A stretch of DNA of 64,000 bases, from contig NZ_BJMK01000007.1 in assembly GCF_006539125.1 (NCBI RefSeq), positions 1-64,000 on the forward strand, in the 5' to 3' direction. This document shows, in pieces, positions 25,654 to 35,574 of the stretch; positions within the stretch are counted from its first letter, which is position 1, and each line of letters begins with the position of its first letter. The DNA comes from Gluconobacter sphaericus NBRC 12467 (lineage in GTDB: Bacteria; Pseudomonadota; Alphaproteobacteria; Acetobacterales; Acetobacteraceae). Position numbers and translations under genes: made by a program. Below the pieces are notes generated by a model. The model saw only the letters and a list, made by a program, of their open reading frames with translations. It was not told where the DNA came from and ran no database searches.

Positions 25654-27323
25654 GCATTCCTGTCGGCCATTACCAGTATGACCGGGTAGACCGGGATTTC
25701 CTTCAGGCGCGGATTGCCGAGTTCGAGGGACAGGTGAACCGTCGTCTGGACGGGACGCTGAGTGAGGATGAGTTCAAGCCGCTGCGGCTGATGAACGGGC
25801 TCTATCTGCAGCTACATGCCTATATGCTCCGTGTGGCCATTCCTTATGGAATTCTGGACAGTCGGCAGTTGCGCAAGTTGGGCGAGATCGCCCGGCGTTA
25901 TGATCGCGACTATGGGCACTTCACGACGCGGCAGAACATCCAGTTCAACTGGATCCGGCTGGAAGATACGCCGGATATTCTGCGTGAGCTGGCTGAAGTG
26001 GACATGCATGCCATCCAGACCAGCGGAAACTGCATCCGCAATGTGACGGCGGATGAGTATGCGGGCGCGGCGGCGGATGAGCTGGTGGACCCGCGGGTTC
26101 ATGCGGAGGTTCTGCGGCAGTGGTCCACGCTGCATCCTGAATTCACGTTCCTTCCACGCAAGTTCAAGATTGCGATTTCGGGCAGTCCGAATGACCGGGT
26201 GGCCGCACGCTTTCATGATATCGGGATTCTGGCTCGTCCGGGTGAGGATGGGGCTCCGGTGTTCCGGATTTTTGTGGGCGGGGGACTGGGGCGGACGCCG
26301 GTTATTGGCGAAGAGCTGTTTGACAGCGTGCGCGAGGAGCACCTGCTGGCGACGCTTGAGGCTATTTTGCGCGTCTATAATGCTCATGGGCGTCGCGATA
26401 ATATCTACAAGGCGCGGATCAAGATTCTCGTTCAGGCAATCGGGGTTGAGGCCTATCGGGAGGCTGTAGAAGCCGAACTGGGTCAGATGGAGCTGGATCG
26501 GTACCGGCTGACGCCGGAGGCGGTTGCGGCGATCCGGGCGCGGTTTGCCGTGCCATTGCTTGAGGCGCCGGACGATGCGGATGCTGTGCTGACGCAGCAG
26601 CGGAGGGATGATCCGCTGTTTGATCGCTGGGTGCGGAGCAATACGCATGTTCATCGCGATCCTGGGCATATCATTGCGACCATTTCGCTGAAGCCGGCTG
26701 GCGGGATTCCAGGGGATGCGACGTCGGCGCAGATCGGGCGTCTGGCGGATCTGGCGGATGCGTATTCGTTTGGGGAAATCCGGATCACGCATTTGCAGAA
26801 TGTGGTTCTGGGGCATGTCCGCAAGGACCGGCTGCGGGATCTGTGGCTTGGACTGTCGGAAGTCGGGCTTGCGGAAGCGAATATCGGGCTGATCGGCGAT
26901 ATCGTGGCGTGCCCGGGGCTGGATTACTGTGCGCTGGCGAATGCGCGGTCCATTCCGATTGCCCAGAAGCTGGGGGCGCGTTTTGCGGATACGGCGCTTC
27001 AGGCGGAAATTGGGGCGTTGCGGATCAATATTTCGGGCTGCATCAATGCCTGTGGACACCATCACGCCGGGCATATCGGACTTTTGGGCGTGGACAAGCG
27101 TGGAGAAGAATTCTTCCAGCTGACGGTTGGTGGCCAGGCTGAGAATGGTGCGGCGATCGGGACGATTCTGGGGGCCGCTCTGCCGGAAGATGAGACAGTG
27201 GATGCGATTGCGCGGCTTGTAGACTGCTATCTCGGGCGCCGGGAGAACGGCGAGACGTTCCTCGATACGTTGACGCGGCTGGGGCATGAGCCTTTCAGGG
27301 AGGCGGCATATGAAACTGTTTGA
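25650..27323 (+). CDS. cysI: Assimilatory sulfite (nitrite/sulfite) reductase hemoprotein
   Basis: 557 aa. Siroheme/[4Fe-4S] reductase making sulfide from sulfite. Two ferredoxin-like halves are seen (GHFTTRQNIQFNWIRLEDTPDIL near 90, and FGEIRITHLQNVVLGHV near 370). The cluster cysteines are in ACPGLDYCALANA and NISGCINACGHHHAGHIGLLG (near 415-465), giving the C-x5-C ... C-x3-C pattern. It sits between DUF2849 and DUF934 genes, the usual alphaproteobacterial sulfate-assimilation arrangement, which favours sulfite over nitrite. The DUF934 gene overlaps its end. Confidence 0.93.
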   Translation: MSIPVGHYQYDRVDRDFLQARIAEFEGQVNRRLDGTLSEDEFKPLRLMNGLYLQLHAYMLRVAIPYGILDSRQLRKLGEIARRYDRDYGHFTTRQNIQFNWIRLEDTPDILRELAEVDMHAIQTSGNCIRNVTADEYAGAAADELVDPRVHAEVLRQWSTLHPEFTFLPRKFKIAISGSPNDRVAARFHDIGILARPGEDGAPVFRIFVGGGLGRTPVIGEELFDSVREEHLLATLEAILRVYNAHGRRDNIYKARIKILVQAIGVEAYREAVEAELGQMELDRYRLTPEAVAAIRARFAVPLLEAPDDADAVLTQQRRDDPLFDRWVRSNTHVHRDPGHIIATISLKPAGGIPGDATSAQIGRLADLADAYSFGEIRITHLQNVVLGHVRKDRLRDLWLGLSEVGLAEANIGLIGDIVACPGLDYCALANARSIPIAQKLGARFADTALQAEIGALRINISGCINACGHHHAGHIGLLGVDKRGEEFFQLTVGGQAENGAAIGTILGAALPEDETVDAIARLVDCYLGRRENGETFLDTLTRLGHEPFREAAYETV

Positions 27324-27756
27324 ACTTGGTGAGCGGACCGCGCAGGTTCATGAAGTGCTGGTAACGGTTGGAGAACTGGCGGAACGGGATGACGCGCGGG
27401 CTGTCCTGTTGGAGAGTGCGGACGATCCGGCGCTTTTGCGGCCTTATCTGAACCGGCTGGATCTCGTGGTGCTGCGGTTCCCGATTTTCAGGGATGGGCG
27501 TGGGTTCACGCAGGCCCGGGAGTTGCGGGAATATCTGCGGTTTTCCGGTGAGATCCGCGCGGAGGGGCATATTCTGCCGGATCAGGCGGCGTTTCTGCGC
27601 CGATGTGGGGTGGATAGTGTTGTTTTGCCGAAGAACGGTAATGGAGATCCGGCGCTTTGGGAGAAGCAGCTGCGGCAGTTTCCGGTTGCTTATCAGCGGT
27701 CGGTTCTGCTGGAGCGGTCCGTGGGGCCGGGATTGCGGGTGGAAGAGGCTTCCTAA
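27310..27756 (+). CDS. DUF934 protein of the sulfite reductase cluster
   Basis: 148 aa from the ATG at 27310, which has GGAGG 6 nt upstream and overlaps cysI by 14 bp. DUF934 proteins are almost always next to cysI in proteobacteria and are presumed to assist siroheme sulfite reductase or its electron supply; the role is unproven. Recognisable blocks: LVVLRFPIFRDGRGFTQARELRE near residue 58, ILPDQAAFLRRCGVDSVVLP near 95. The 3' end overlaps convergent corA by 4 bp. Confidence 0.9.
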   Translation: MKLFELGERTAQVHEVLVTVGELAERDDARAVLLESADDPALLRPYLNRLDLVVLRFPIFRDGRGFTQARELREYLRFSGEIRAEGHILPDQAAFLRRCGVDSVVLPKNGNGDPALWEKQLRQFPVAYQRSVLLERSVGPGLRVEEAS

Positions 27757-28730
27757 CGGGCGCCGAACCATCCTCGACGCCAGAACCAGAGCAGCGGCAG
27801 TATGACCGAAAGTGCCATGAGGGTCAGGCCGTAGGGATAGCCGTATTTCCATGACAGTTCGGGCATGTTGTGGAAGTTCATGCCGTAAATGCCTGCGATC
27901 AGGGTTGGCAGGATGCCAATGGCGCTGACGACGGTCAGGACTTTCATGCCATCATTCTGTTCGATGCTGATGAAGCCGAGTGTGGCGTCGAGCAGGAACT
28001 GGACCTTATTGACGGTCTGGGCATCGAAGTCGTTGAGAGAGGCGATGTCGCGCCCTGCGACCTTGATGCGCGTTTTCAGGGCCTGTGGATCTTTTTCTGT
28101 CCTGTCGCTGATATAGATCAGGATCCGGTCCAGCCCGAGCAAGCTGTCGCGGATCATGGAGGCGAGATCGCCGCCATGGCCGAGGCGGCGCAGGGTTTCA
28201 CGCAGCATTTCTCCCGCGCGCGCCGGGTCTCGGGGACGATCGGTGTTGAAGACCCGTTTGGAGATGGCGTCGAGGTCGCGGCCAAGGCCTTCCAAGGTGT
28301 CTGCCAGACGGTTGATGACTTCCTCAATGATCTCGACGAGGACTTCGTTGGCGGAAGGCTCGCCTTTGGCTGGGTCGCGTTCGGCCTGACGGCGTCCGAC
28401 GATGTCAAACCCGTAATAGTCGGCATAACGGACGGTGATGAGGCGTCTGTCGGTCAGGACGAAGCCGATCGGCAGGGAAAATGCCGTGCCTTCTGCTCGT
28501 CTGACGAGGGGGGTTGAGAGATAGAGGACTCCATCTTCTTCGTGATGGCGGGACGAGCTTTCGATTTCCTCCAGTTCTTCCCGGCGGGGGATATGGGTAC
28601 CAAGGGCCTTTTCAGCTCGGGTGATTTCGTCCGGGGTCGGATTGATGAGGTCGAGCCAGACCGCTTTCGAAATGTCGATATCCGGTCCGATTTCCCGGGC
28701 CGGAACGCCAGCGGGGCGCACGAGGAACAT
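27753..28730 (-). CDS. corA: CorA-family magnesium/cobalt transporter
   Basis: 325 aa. Large N-terminal cytoplasmic domain with a long helix (EVINRLADTLEGLGRDLDAISKRVF), then two C-terminal transmembrane helices. TM1 (LTVVSAIGILPTLIAGIYGMNF) ends in the YGMN selectivity motif, followed by the periplasmic loop HNMPELSWKYGY and TM2 (LTLMALSVILPLLWFWRRGWF). Pentameric inner-membrane Mg2+ channel. Convergent with the sulfite reductase cluster. Confidence 0.93.
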   Translation of the reverse strand: MFLVRPAGVPAREIGPDIDISKAVWLDLINPTPDEITRAEKALGTHIPRREELEEIESSSRHHEEDGVLYLSTPLVRRAEGTAFSLPIGFVLTDRRLITVRYADYYGFDIVGRRQAERDPAKGEPSANEVLVEIIEEVINRLADTLEGLGRDLDAISKRVFNTDRPRDPARAGEMLRETLRRLGHGGDLASMIRDSLLGLDRILIYISDRTEKDPQALKTRIKVAGRDIASLNDFDAQTVNKVQFLLDATLGFISIEQNDGMKVLTVVSAIGILPTLIAGIYGMNFHNMPELSWKYGYPYGLTLMALSVILPLLWFWRRGWFGAR

Positions 28731-28910
28731 CAGGCAGATCCTTGGAATAAATGAAATGGCTGTGAGGCTCTCTCATGTCCTGACTGCAGCGGGATCGCAA
28801 GGTCCTGTCCCGGAATTGTTGCAGGATAAGTCCGAAATCAGCGAGATGGATGGACGGCGGGGGCTGCCCTTGGTATCGCATTGGGGCTCTGAAGTGGAAC
28901 CGAGTGCGGT

Positions 28911-30137
28911 ATGACGAACACATCTTCCCCCCTGTCCAATTCTCTTCGTTCCGGCCCTGATGACCGAGGACGGTTCGGGATTTTCGGTGGTCGCTTTGTT
29001 GCGGAAACACTGATGCCCCTGCTGCTTGAGCTGGATGAAGCCTATCGCGCGGTGCAGGCCGATCCGGAATTCCGCAGGGAACTGGACTATTACCTGAAGG
29101 ATTATGTTGGTCGTCCGAGCCCACTGTGGTTTGCGCAGCATCTGACGGAAGAGCTTGGCGGCGCGAAAGTCTACTTCAAGCGTGAAGAGCTGAACCATAC
29201 CGGTTCCCACAAGCTCAACAACGTCATGGGTCAAATTCTTGTTGCCCGGCGGATGGGTAAGACGCGGATTGTCGCGGAAACCGGTGCGGGGCAGCACGGT
29301 GTGGCGACGGCGACGGTCTGTGCGCTTTTTGGGCTGAAATGCACGATTTACATGGGTGCTACGGACGTTGAGCGTCAGAAGCCCAATGTGTTCCGTATGC
29401 ATCTGCTGGGCGCGGAAGTGAAGCCGGTGACGGCTGGGGCAGGGACGCTCAAGGATGCGATGAACGAGGCCATGCGTGATTGGGTGGCCAATGTTGCCGA
29501 CACGTATTTCCTCGTTGGTACGGTCGCGGGGCCGCATCCGTATCCGGAGATGGTTCGAGATTTTCAGTCCGTTATCGGGATGGAGGTCAAGGAACAGATT
29601 ACGCAGGCTGAGGGACGTCTGCCGGATGTGATCGTGGCGGCTATCGGGGGCGGGTCGAACGCGATGGGGATTTTCCATCCGTTCTTGGATGATGCGTCCG
29701 TCAGGCTGATTGGTGTCGAGGCGGCAGGGCATGGGCTGGATTCCGGGAAGACGGCAGCGTCCATTTCCCGTGGTCGGCCGGGTGTGCTGCATGGCAATCG
29801 GACATATCTGCTCCAGGATAAGCACGGACAGATTGAGGAGGCTCATTCGATCAGTGCGGGGCTGGATTATCCGGGGATCGGGCCTGAGCATTCCTGGCTG
29901 AATGATATCGGTCGGGCCGAATATGTCGGCGTAACGGATGAGGAGGCGCTTGAGGCGTTTCAGGTCTGCACGCGGACGGAGGGTATTATTCCTGCGCTTG
30001 AGTGTGCGCATGGGCTGGCGCATGTCATGAAGATTGCGCCCATCATGGCGAACGACCAGATCATTGTCCTGAATGTTTCCGGGCGTGGGGATAAGGACAT
30101 CTTTACTGTGGCGCATCATCTGGGAGTGAAGCTGTGA
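28911..30137 (+). CDS. trpB: Tryptophan synthase beta chain
   Basis: 408 aa. Condenses indole and serine to tryptophan with PLP. The PLP lysine lies in [14 protein letters not shown] near residue 98, and the phosphate loop [10 protein letters not shown] near 245. [19 protein letters not shown] is the typical N-terminus. The stop overlaps trpA by 4 bp. trpF, which often precedes trpB in alphaproteobacteria, is not in front of it; the 180 bp upstream holds no gene. Confidence 0.96.
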   Translation: MTNTSSPLSNSLRSGPDDRGRFGIFGGRFVAETLMPLLLELDEAYRAVQADPEFRRELDYYLKDYVGRPSPLWFAQHLTEELGGAKVYFKREELNHTGSHKLNNVMGQILVARRMGKTRIVAETGAGQHGVATATVCALFGLKCTIYMGATDVERQKPNVFRMHLLGAEVKPVTAGAGTLKDAMNEAMRDWVANVADTYFLVGTVAGPHPYPEMVRDFQSVIGMEVKEQITQAEGRLPDVIVAAIGGGSNAMGIFHPFLDDASVRLIGVEAAGHGLDSGKTAASISRGRPGVLHGNRTYLLQDKHGQIEEAHSISAGLDYPGIGPEHSWLNDIGRAEYVGVTDEEALEAFQVCTRTEGIIPALECAHGLAHVMKIAPIMANDQIIVLNVSGRGDKDIFTVAHHLGVKL

Positions 30138-30946
30138 GCCGTATTCAGACACGTTTTGCGGCCCTGAAGAAGGAAGGGCGTGGCGCCCTGATTCCGTATC
30201 TTCAGGCCTGTGACCCGGATTATGATACTTCGCTGGAGTTGCTGCGGGCGATGCCGGCGGCGGGGGCTGATCTGATTGAGATTGGTGTGCCGTTCTCCGA
30301 TCCGTCCGCGGATGGGCCGACGATTCAGGCGGCGGCGCTTCGTGGTCTCAAGGCTGGTGCGACGCTGGGGCGTGTGCTGGAAATGGTCCGGGCGTTTCGT
30401 GAGAGCGACAGTGAAACGCCGATCGTGCTGATGGGGTATCTCAACCCGATTGACAGTTATGGTCCGGCCGAATTTTGCTTTGATGCGGCTCAGGCGGGTG
30501 TGGACGGGATTATTGTCGTCGATATGCCGACTGAAGAGGCTGATCTTCTGGATGCGCATGCGCGGGAAGCAGGTCTCGATATCATCTCGCTGGTGGCACC
30601 GACAACGTCGAACTCTCGTTTGTTTCACGTCCTGAGGGACGCAAGCGGGTTTGTCTATTATGTGAGCATTACCGGGATTACCGGGACGAACAGCGCGAGT
30701 GCGGAGGATCTGGAGCAGGCGTTGCCGCGGATCCGGGAAGCGACGGACCTGCCGGTGGCCGTTGGTTTCGGGATTTCTACTCCGGAGCAGGCGCGGACGG
30801 CATCTCGGATCGGGGATGCGGCTGTGGTGGCTTCGGCCTTGATCAAGACCATGGCGTCCACGCTGGAGAATGACCAGGCGACGGACCGCACGGTTCCGGC
30901 AGTTCTGAAACAGCTTGAAGGTCTGGCGGCGGCCGTCAGGGCCTGA
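30134..30946 (+). CDS. trpA: Tryptophan synthase alpha chain
   Basis: 270 aa. TIM-barrel subunit that cleaves indole-3-glycerol phosphate. Catalytic Glu in [19 protein letters not shown] (near residue 50) and Asp in [15 protein letters not shown] (near 130); phosphate-binding GFGISTPEQ near 210. Start overlaps the trpB stop, showing coupling. A hairpin after the stop probably ends the transcript. Confidence 0.96.
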   Translation: MSRIQTRFAALKKEGRGALIPYLQACDPDYDTSLELLRAMPAAGADLIEIGVPFSDPSADGPTIQAAALRGLKAGATLGRVLEMVRAFRESDSETPIVLMGYLNPIDSYGPAEFCFDAAQAGVDGIIVVDMPTEEADLLDAHAREAGLDIISLVAPTTSNSRLFHVLRDASGFVYYVSITGITGTNSASAEDLEQALPRIREATDLPVAVGFGISTPEQARTASRIGDAAVVASALIKTMASTLENDQATDRTVPAVLKQLEGLAAAVRA

Positions 30947-30955
30947 TTTTGATGT

Positions 30956-30979
30956 TCCGGCAGGCTGTCGCTTGCCGGA
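30956..30979. terminator. Hairpin between trpA and hdeD (likely bidirectional terminator)
   Basis: TCCGGCA (30956-30962) and TGCCGGA (30973-30979) form a perfect 7-bp stem with a 10-nt loop between convergent genes. The T-tract after it is short (GTGTTTA), so termination strength is uncertain. Confidence 0.5.
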
Positions 30980-30989
30980 GTGTTTAGTG

Positions 30990-31553
30990 TCAGGCGTTGT
31001 CGCGCAGGGAGAGTCCGAACAGGACTGTGGCGATGCCGGCCATCAGAAGCTCTACCGCAATGAACATCCCGATCAGCCACAGGCCGGACCAAGGTAGTGT
31101 CATGTAGAGCATGATGCCGATGAGCAGCGTGATGAGTCCGCTGATGGCAAGGGCGAGCCAGCTTCGGTTGTTGCGATGACCGCCAGCCCAGAAGGTGCGG
31201 GCGAGGCCGGCGAAGATCAGGCAGCCAGCGAGAATGGCGGTCAGGAAGATCGAGCCGGTTGCGGGCTCTTCAATCAAAAGCAGGCCGCCGAAAATGTAGA
31301 GGGCACCGATCAGTCCGGACAGCCACTTGTTCGGGAGGGGAAGGCCGCGATGGGCGAAGCTCTGCATGACCTGGGCGACGCCGCCGATGATCATGAGGGC
31401 GCCGAGAATGACCATGCTGGTCAGAGTGGTGGTGATGGCATCTAGGGCGGCTAGGGTACCGAGAATGATCAGGAAGGCACCGAAGCCGATGAACCAGCCG
31501 GGTTTGAGGCCCTGCGGACTGGGGAAGCGGATGGTGTTGAAACTGTCGGACAT
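30990..31553 (-). CDS. HdeD family (DUF308) membrane protein
   Basis: 187 aa integral membrane protein with six hydrophobic segments in repeated pairs (GWFIGFGAFLIILGTLAALDAI, ALMIIGGVAQVMQSF, LIGALYIFGGLLLI, IFLTAILAGCLIFAGLA, LALAISGLITLLIGIML, LWLIGMFIAVELLMAGIATVL). HdeD homologues are linked to acid resistance in enterobacteria, which would suit an acid-producing host, but function here is untested. Monocistronic, convergent with trpA and divergent from accD. Confidence 0.85.
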   Translation of the reverse strand: MSDSFNTIRFPSPQGLKPGWFIGFGAFLIILGTLAALDAITTTLTSMVILGALMIIGGVAQVMQSFAHRGLPLPNKWLSGLIGALYIFGGLLLIEEPATGSIFLTAILAGCLIFAGLARTFWAGGHRNNRSWLALAISGLITLLIGIMLYMTLPWSGLWLIGMFIAVELLMAGIATVLFGLSLRDNA

Positions 31554-31822
31554 GGTCTTCTCCGTTCAGGAACATGCTCTGTCGGGTAGGCCTTTTCGGT
31601 AAAGGAGCCGGATCCCGGGTATGACGTCCGCTGTGACGGGTCATGTTGGAGAAGATGGCATGGTTTGTGATGCAGGCGTGAGCGATAAGACGGGCCTCTG
31701 ATGGTTGGGCTGGCATATTTGGCCTTCGGGCGTTAAAACGCGCCAGAGAATGCAGCCCTTCGCCGGGCTTTAACCCCACTCCGTCCTTTGTCCTGAAGGC
31801 GGGCAGAAAGTAACGAGACGAC

Positions 31823-32692
31823 ATGAGCTGGATGACCGACTACGTCCGACCCAAGCTGCGTGGCCTGCTTCAGCGGGACGTGCCGGACAATCTGTGGACC
31901 AACTGCGAATCCTGCGGGCAGATGATGCTCACCAAGGAGCTGGAACGGTCTGAGAAAGTCTGTCCGCATTGCGGCCATCACATGCGGGCAACGGCAAAGG
32001 AGCGTCTGGGATGGACGTTCGACGGGGGGGAATACACCACCATCGAGCTGCCGAAGATGCCGGTCGATCCGCTGGGATTCAAGGATTCCAAGCGTTATAC
32101 GGACCGTCTGAAGGATGCGCGGAACAAGTCGCATCTCGATGAGGCACTGGTCGTTGCTCATGGCATGATCAAGGGGCAGAAGGCTGTTGTTGCGGTCATG
32201 GCGCCCGAGTTCCTGCTGGGGACGATGGGGGCTGCGCTGGGCGAGGCTTTTGTGGCCGCCTGCCGTCTGGCTGTTCTGCAGAAGTCACCGCTGGTGGTCT
32301 ATACGGCTTCGGGTGGTGCGCGGATGCAGGAAGGCGTTGTTAGTCTGATGCAGATGCCGCGGACGACGATTGGTGTGCAGATGCTTCAGGAAGCGGGTCT
32401 GCCTTATATTGTCGTGTTCACGAACCCGACGACGGGTGGTGTTTCGGCGTCTTTCGCTATGTTGGGCGATGTGCATATTGCCGAGCCCAATGCGCTGATC
32501 GCGTTTGCGGGGCCTCGTGTCATTCAGGACACCGTTCGTGAGAAGCTGCCTGAGGGCTTCCAGCGTTCGGAGTATCTGCGTGAGCACGGTATGGTCGATA
32601 TTGTGGCCAAGCGCTCCGAGCTTCCGGAACTGCTGGGGCGGATTTTAGGCATCATGACGCGCCAGAAAACCGTTTCCGACGCGGCGGCCTAA
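31823..32692 (+). CDS. accD: Acetyl-CoA carboxylase carboxyltransferase beta subunit
   Basis: 289 aa. The zinc ribbon at the N-terminus (CESCGQMM ... CPHCGHHM, residues about 30-55) marks AccD. The crotonase-like carboxyltransferase domain follows (VVYTASGGARMQEGVVSLMQM, TTGGVSASFAMLGDVHIAEPNALIAFAGPRVI). Makes malonyl-CoA together with AccA. The stop TAATG shares a base with the folC start, the usual accD-folC pairing. Confidence 0.96.
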   Translation: MSWMTDYVRPKLRGLLQRDVPDNLWTNCESCGQMMLTKELERSEKVCPHCGHHMRATAKERLGWTFDGGEYTTIELPKMPVDPLGFKDSKRYTDRLKDARNKSHLDEALVVAHGMIKGQKAVVAVMAPEFLLGTMGAALGEAFVAACRLAVLQKSPLVVYTASGGARMQEGVVSLMQMPRTTIGVQMLQEAGLPYIVVFTNPTTGGVSASFAMLGDVHIAEPNALIAFAGPRVIQDTVREKLPEGFQRSEYLREHGMVDIVAKRSELPELLGRILGIMTRQKTVSDAAA

Positions 32693-34014
32693 TGACTGTG
32701 GAGCGTGGGACGCCGGTTCGGCTGTCCGGCGAGTATCAGGGGCGTCCGGGGGCTGTTCTTGCGCGGTTGCAGGAGTTGTATCCGGCGCTGATTGATCTTT
32801 CTCTGGGGCGGCTTGAGGCGCTTCTGGCGAAGCTGGGTAATCCCGAGCGTCATCTGCCGCCTGTCATTCATGTGGCGGGGACGAACGGTAAGGGCAGTAC
32901 CTGCGCCAATCTGCGGGCCATAGCCGAGGCGGGAGGTCTGCGCGTGCATGTCATGAGCAGCCCGCATCTTGTGAGTGTGACCGAGCGCTTTCGGTTGGCG
33001 GGACGGCTTGTGGATGAGGATGTTCTGGTTGCCGCGCTCGAGAAGGTCGAGCAGGTCAATGCCGGCGCTCCGATTACGGTTTTTGAAGTTCTGACGGCGG
33101 CGGGGTTCCTGCTGTTTTCGCAGGTTCCGGCTGATCTGGTGGTGCTGGAAGTCGGACTTGGGGGGCGACTGGATGCGACCAATGTCGTGCCGAAGCCTGC
33201 GGTCTGCGTGATTACACCGGTCAGTTTGGATCATGAGGCGTTTCTGGGCAGTACGGTTGCGGCTATTGCCGGAGAGAAGGCCGGGATTATCAAGGAGGGT
33301 GTGCCGGTTGTTTCGGCTGCCCAGGCACCGGAGGCGCTGGATGTCATTCGCCGTCGGGCTGCGGAACTGAATGCGCCGCTTCGAGTGATCGGGAAGGATA
33401 TTGTCTTTGCCGAGAGTGCGGATGGTCTGGAATATCGGGATGTGGATGGTGTGCTCTCTCTGCCCGTGCCGGCTCTGAAAGGGCAGCATCAGGCGGGGAA
33501 TGCGGCGCTGGCTGTGGCCGCATTACGGGTTTCTGGGCTGGCTTTGCCGGTTTCGGTTTATCAGGGTCTTTCCAAGACCTTCTGGCCTGCACGGTTGCAG
33601 AAACTGGATGGCATGCTGGCGCAGATGCTTCCTGCAGGGTGGGAACTCTATCTGGATGGTGGGCACAATCCTGATGCGGGGCAGGTGTTGGGAATGGTTC
33701 TTGATGGCTGGAAAGACCGGCCGGTCCACGTGATCGCGGGTGTGAAGCAGACCAAGGATGCTTCTGGGTTTTTGAAGCCGATTGTTGAGCGGGCGGCTTC
33801 GGTTCAGGCGGTGGCAGAGCCGGGACAGCATCTGGCGATGCCAGTCGAAGAGATCATTGCGGCTTCGGGGGGGCGGGCGATTGCCGGTCCCACCGTCAGG
33901 GACGCTCTGGAGCGTTTGGTGGCTGGAGGGGGTGCGCCTGCACGCGTACTGATCTGTGGTAGCCTTTATCTGGCGGGTGTTGTTCTGGCTGAGGATGGTT
34001 GGGTCGCGCGGTAA
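32692..34014 (+). CDS. folC: Folylpolyglutamate/dihydrofolate synthase
   Basis: 440 aa. Mur-ligase-like ATP enzyme adding glutamate to folates. P-loop HVAGTNGKGSTCANLRAIAEA near residues 60-75; LVVLEVGLGGRLDATNVV near 150; ITPVSLDHEAFLGSTVAAIAGEKAGIIK near 180; C-terminal domain with DGGHNPDAG near 325. One-base overlap with accD ensures coupling. Confidence 0.93.
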   Translation: MTVERGTPVRLSGEYQGRPGAVLARLQELYPALIDLSLGRLEALLAKLGNPERHLPPVIHVAGTNGKGSTCANLRAIAEAGGLRVHVMSSPHLVSVTERFRLAGRLVDEDVLVAALEKVEQVNAGAPITVFEVLTAAGFLLFSQVPADLVVLEVGLGGRLDATNVVPKPAVCVITPVSLDHEAFLGSTVAAIAGEKAGIIKEGVPVVSAAQAPEALDVIRRRAAELNAPLRVIGKDIVFAESADGLEYRDVDGVLSLPVPALKGQHQAGNAALAVAALRVSGLALPVSVYQGLSKTFWPARLQKLDGMLAQMLPAGWELYLDGGHNPDAGQVLGMVLDGWKDRPVHVIAGVKQTKDASGFLKPIVERAASVQAVAEPGQHLAMPVEEIIAASGGRAIAGPTVRDALERLVAGGGAPARVLICGSLYLAGVVLAEDGWVAR

Positions 34015-34053
34015 TCCGTTTCTGGTCGCGATGCAGGATGGTAGAAGGGCAGC

Positions 34054-35574
34054 GTGAACATGATCGAATCGCATTCTTCTCCGACCGTCTCTGATGCTTC
34101 CTCGAACGACGGAGATCTGGGTGTCCTGCTGAGGCGCAGTCCGCCGTCCAGTACGGCGGCCGAGCAGGCGCTTCTGGGCGCCATTCTGACCAATAACAAG
34201 GCGTATGAGCGGGTTTCGGACTTTCTGGAGCCGGCTCATTTTTCTGATCCGCTCAATGGACGGATCTACGAGGCCATTGCCCGCCGCATCGAGCGGGGGC
34301 AGTTGGCCGATCCCGTGACCATGCGTGCGGAATTCGAGCATACCGGTGTTCTGGATGCTGCAGGTGGCCCGGCCTATCTGGCGAAGCTGCTGACGGCGAT
34401 GGTGGGTATCGTCAATGCGGGTGATTATGGACGGGTGATCCATGATGCCTGGGTCCGTCGGCAATTGATCGATATTGGTGAAACTGTCGTTAACAATGCT
34501 TTTGGGGCGCGGCCGGATCTGGATGGTTCCGATCAGATTGCGGCGTCTGAAGAAGCATTGTTCAAGTTGGCGACGGAGCGGGGGCAAGAAGGCGGGTTTG
34601 TCTCGTTTACCAAGGCGCTCACGGTAGCTGTCAGTGTTGCGACCCAGGCCTATCAGCGTACTGGCGACGTGGTTGGTTTGACTTCGGGTCTGCGGGACTT
34701 TGACAAGCGTACGGGTGGTTTGCATCCTTCCGATCTGATCATCCTTGCCGGGCGTCCTGCGATGGGCAAGACGGCGTTGGCGACCAAAATCGCGTTCTCA
34801 GCGGCACGCTCGATCCTGCGGGATGCCGAAGACAGAGGCGAGAAGCCCAAAGGGGCGGTGGCGATTTTCTCGCTGGAAATGTCATCCGAGCAGCTGGCGA
34901 CCCGTATTCTTTCGGGTGAGGCTGAAGTTTCGGGTGAAAAGATCCGGCGCGGTGATATCGGGCAGAAGGAATTTGACCGGTTTGTGCGGGTCGCGCGTGA
35001 GCTTCAGCGACTGCCGCTCTATATCGACGATACGCCGGCGATTTCCCTGTCTGCCATGCGGACGCGATGCCGCCGCCTGGCGCGGACGCAGGGCCTGAGC
35101 CTAGTGGTGGTAGATTACCTGCAGCTAATGCGTCCGGCCATCGGAACGAAGCCTGACAGTCGTGTTCTGGAAATTTCGATGATTACGCAGGGGCTCAAGG
35201 CGATTGCGAAAGAGCTTTCCGTGCCTGTGATTGCGTTGTCCCAGCTTTCACGTCAGGTCGAGTCGCGTGAGGATAAGCGACCGATGCTGTCGGATCTGCG
35301 CGAATCGGGTTCGATCGAGCAGGATGCGGATGCGGTCATGTTCGTTTATCGCGACGAATATTACCTGCAGCAGCGCCAGCCCAAAGACAGTGCCTATGAC
35401 AGCAATGACAAGTTCCAGGCTGCGACAGAGGAGTGGCAGCGCAAGATGGCTCTGGTGCACAACAAGGCCGAGTTGATTCTTGAGAAGCAGCGGCATGGCC
35501 CTACCGGAATGATCCAGCTGTATTTCGAAGGGGAATATACCCGGTTCGGAGATTTGGACGTCATTCACGAGTAG
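34054..35574 (+). CDS. dnaB: Replicative DNA helicase DnaB
   Basis: 506 aa. N-terminal helical domain (SSTAAEQALLGAILTNNKAYERVSDFL, residues about 30-60) and RecA-like C-terminal motor. Walker A is LAGRPAMGKTALATKIA near residue 232, Walker B LVVVDYLQLM near 350, and SQLSRQVESREDKRPMLSDLRESGSIEQDAD near 400. Hexameric fork helicase. Start is GTG 34054 (AGAAGG 5 nt before) or ATG 34060. It has its usual chromosomal neighbours but is followed by a prophage; it is the host gene, with no phage-like features. Confidence 0.95.
   Translation: MNMIESHSSPTVSDASSNDGDLGVLLRRSPPSSTAAEQALLGAILTNNKAYERVSDFLEPAHFSDPLNGRIYEAIARRIERGQLADPVTMRAEFEHTGVLDAAGGPAYLAKLLTAMVGIVNAGDYGRVIHDAWVRRQLIDIGETVVNNAFGARPDLDGSDQIAASEEALFKLATERGQEGGFVSFTKALTVAVSVATQAYQRTGDVVGLTSGLRDFDKRTGGLHPSDLIILAGRPAMGKTALATKIAFSAARSILRDAEDRGEKPKGAVAIFSLEMSSEQLATRILSGEAEVSGEKIRRGDIGQKEFDRFVRVARELQRLPLYIDDTPAISLSAMRTRCRRLARTQGLSLVVVDYLQLMRPAIGTKPDSRVLEISMITQGLKAIAKELSVPVIALSQLSRQVESREDKRPMLSDLRESGSIEQDADAVMFVYRDEYYLQQRQPKDSAYDSNDKFQAATEEWQRKMALVHNKAELILEKQRHGPTGMIQLYFEGEYTRFGDLDVIHE

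Noticed and set aside
25812-27287. Long minus-strand frame opposite the sulfite reductase gene
   Set aside because: Arg/Pro/Gln-rich composition of an antisense shadow; cysI on the plus strand is certain.
34054-35574. dnaB considered as a phage-encoded helicase because it adjoins the prophage
   Set aside because: It follows accD-folC with normal spacing, is full length and housekeeping-like; the prophage operators begin 330 bp after it.
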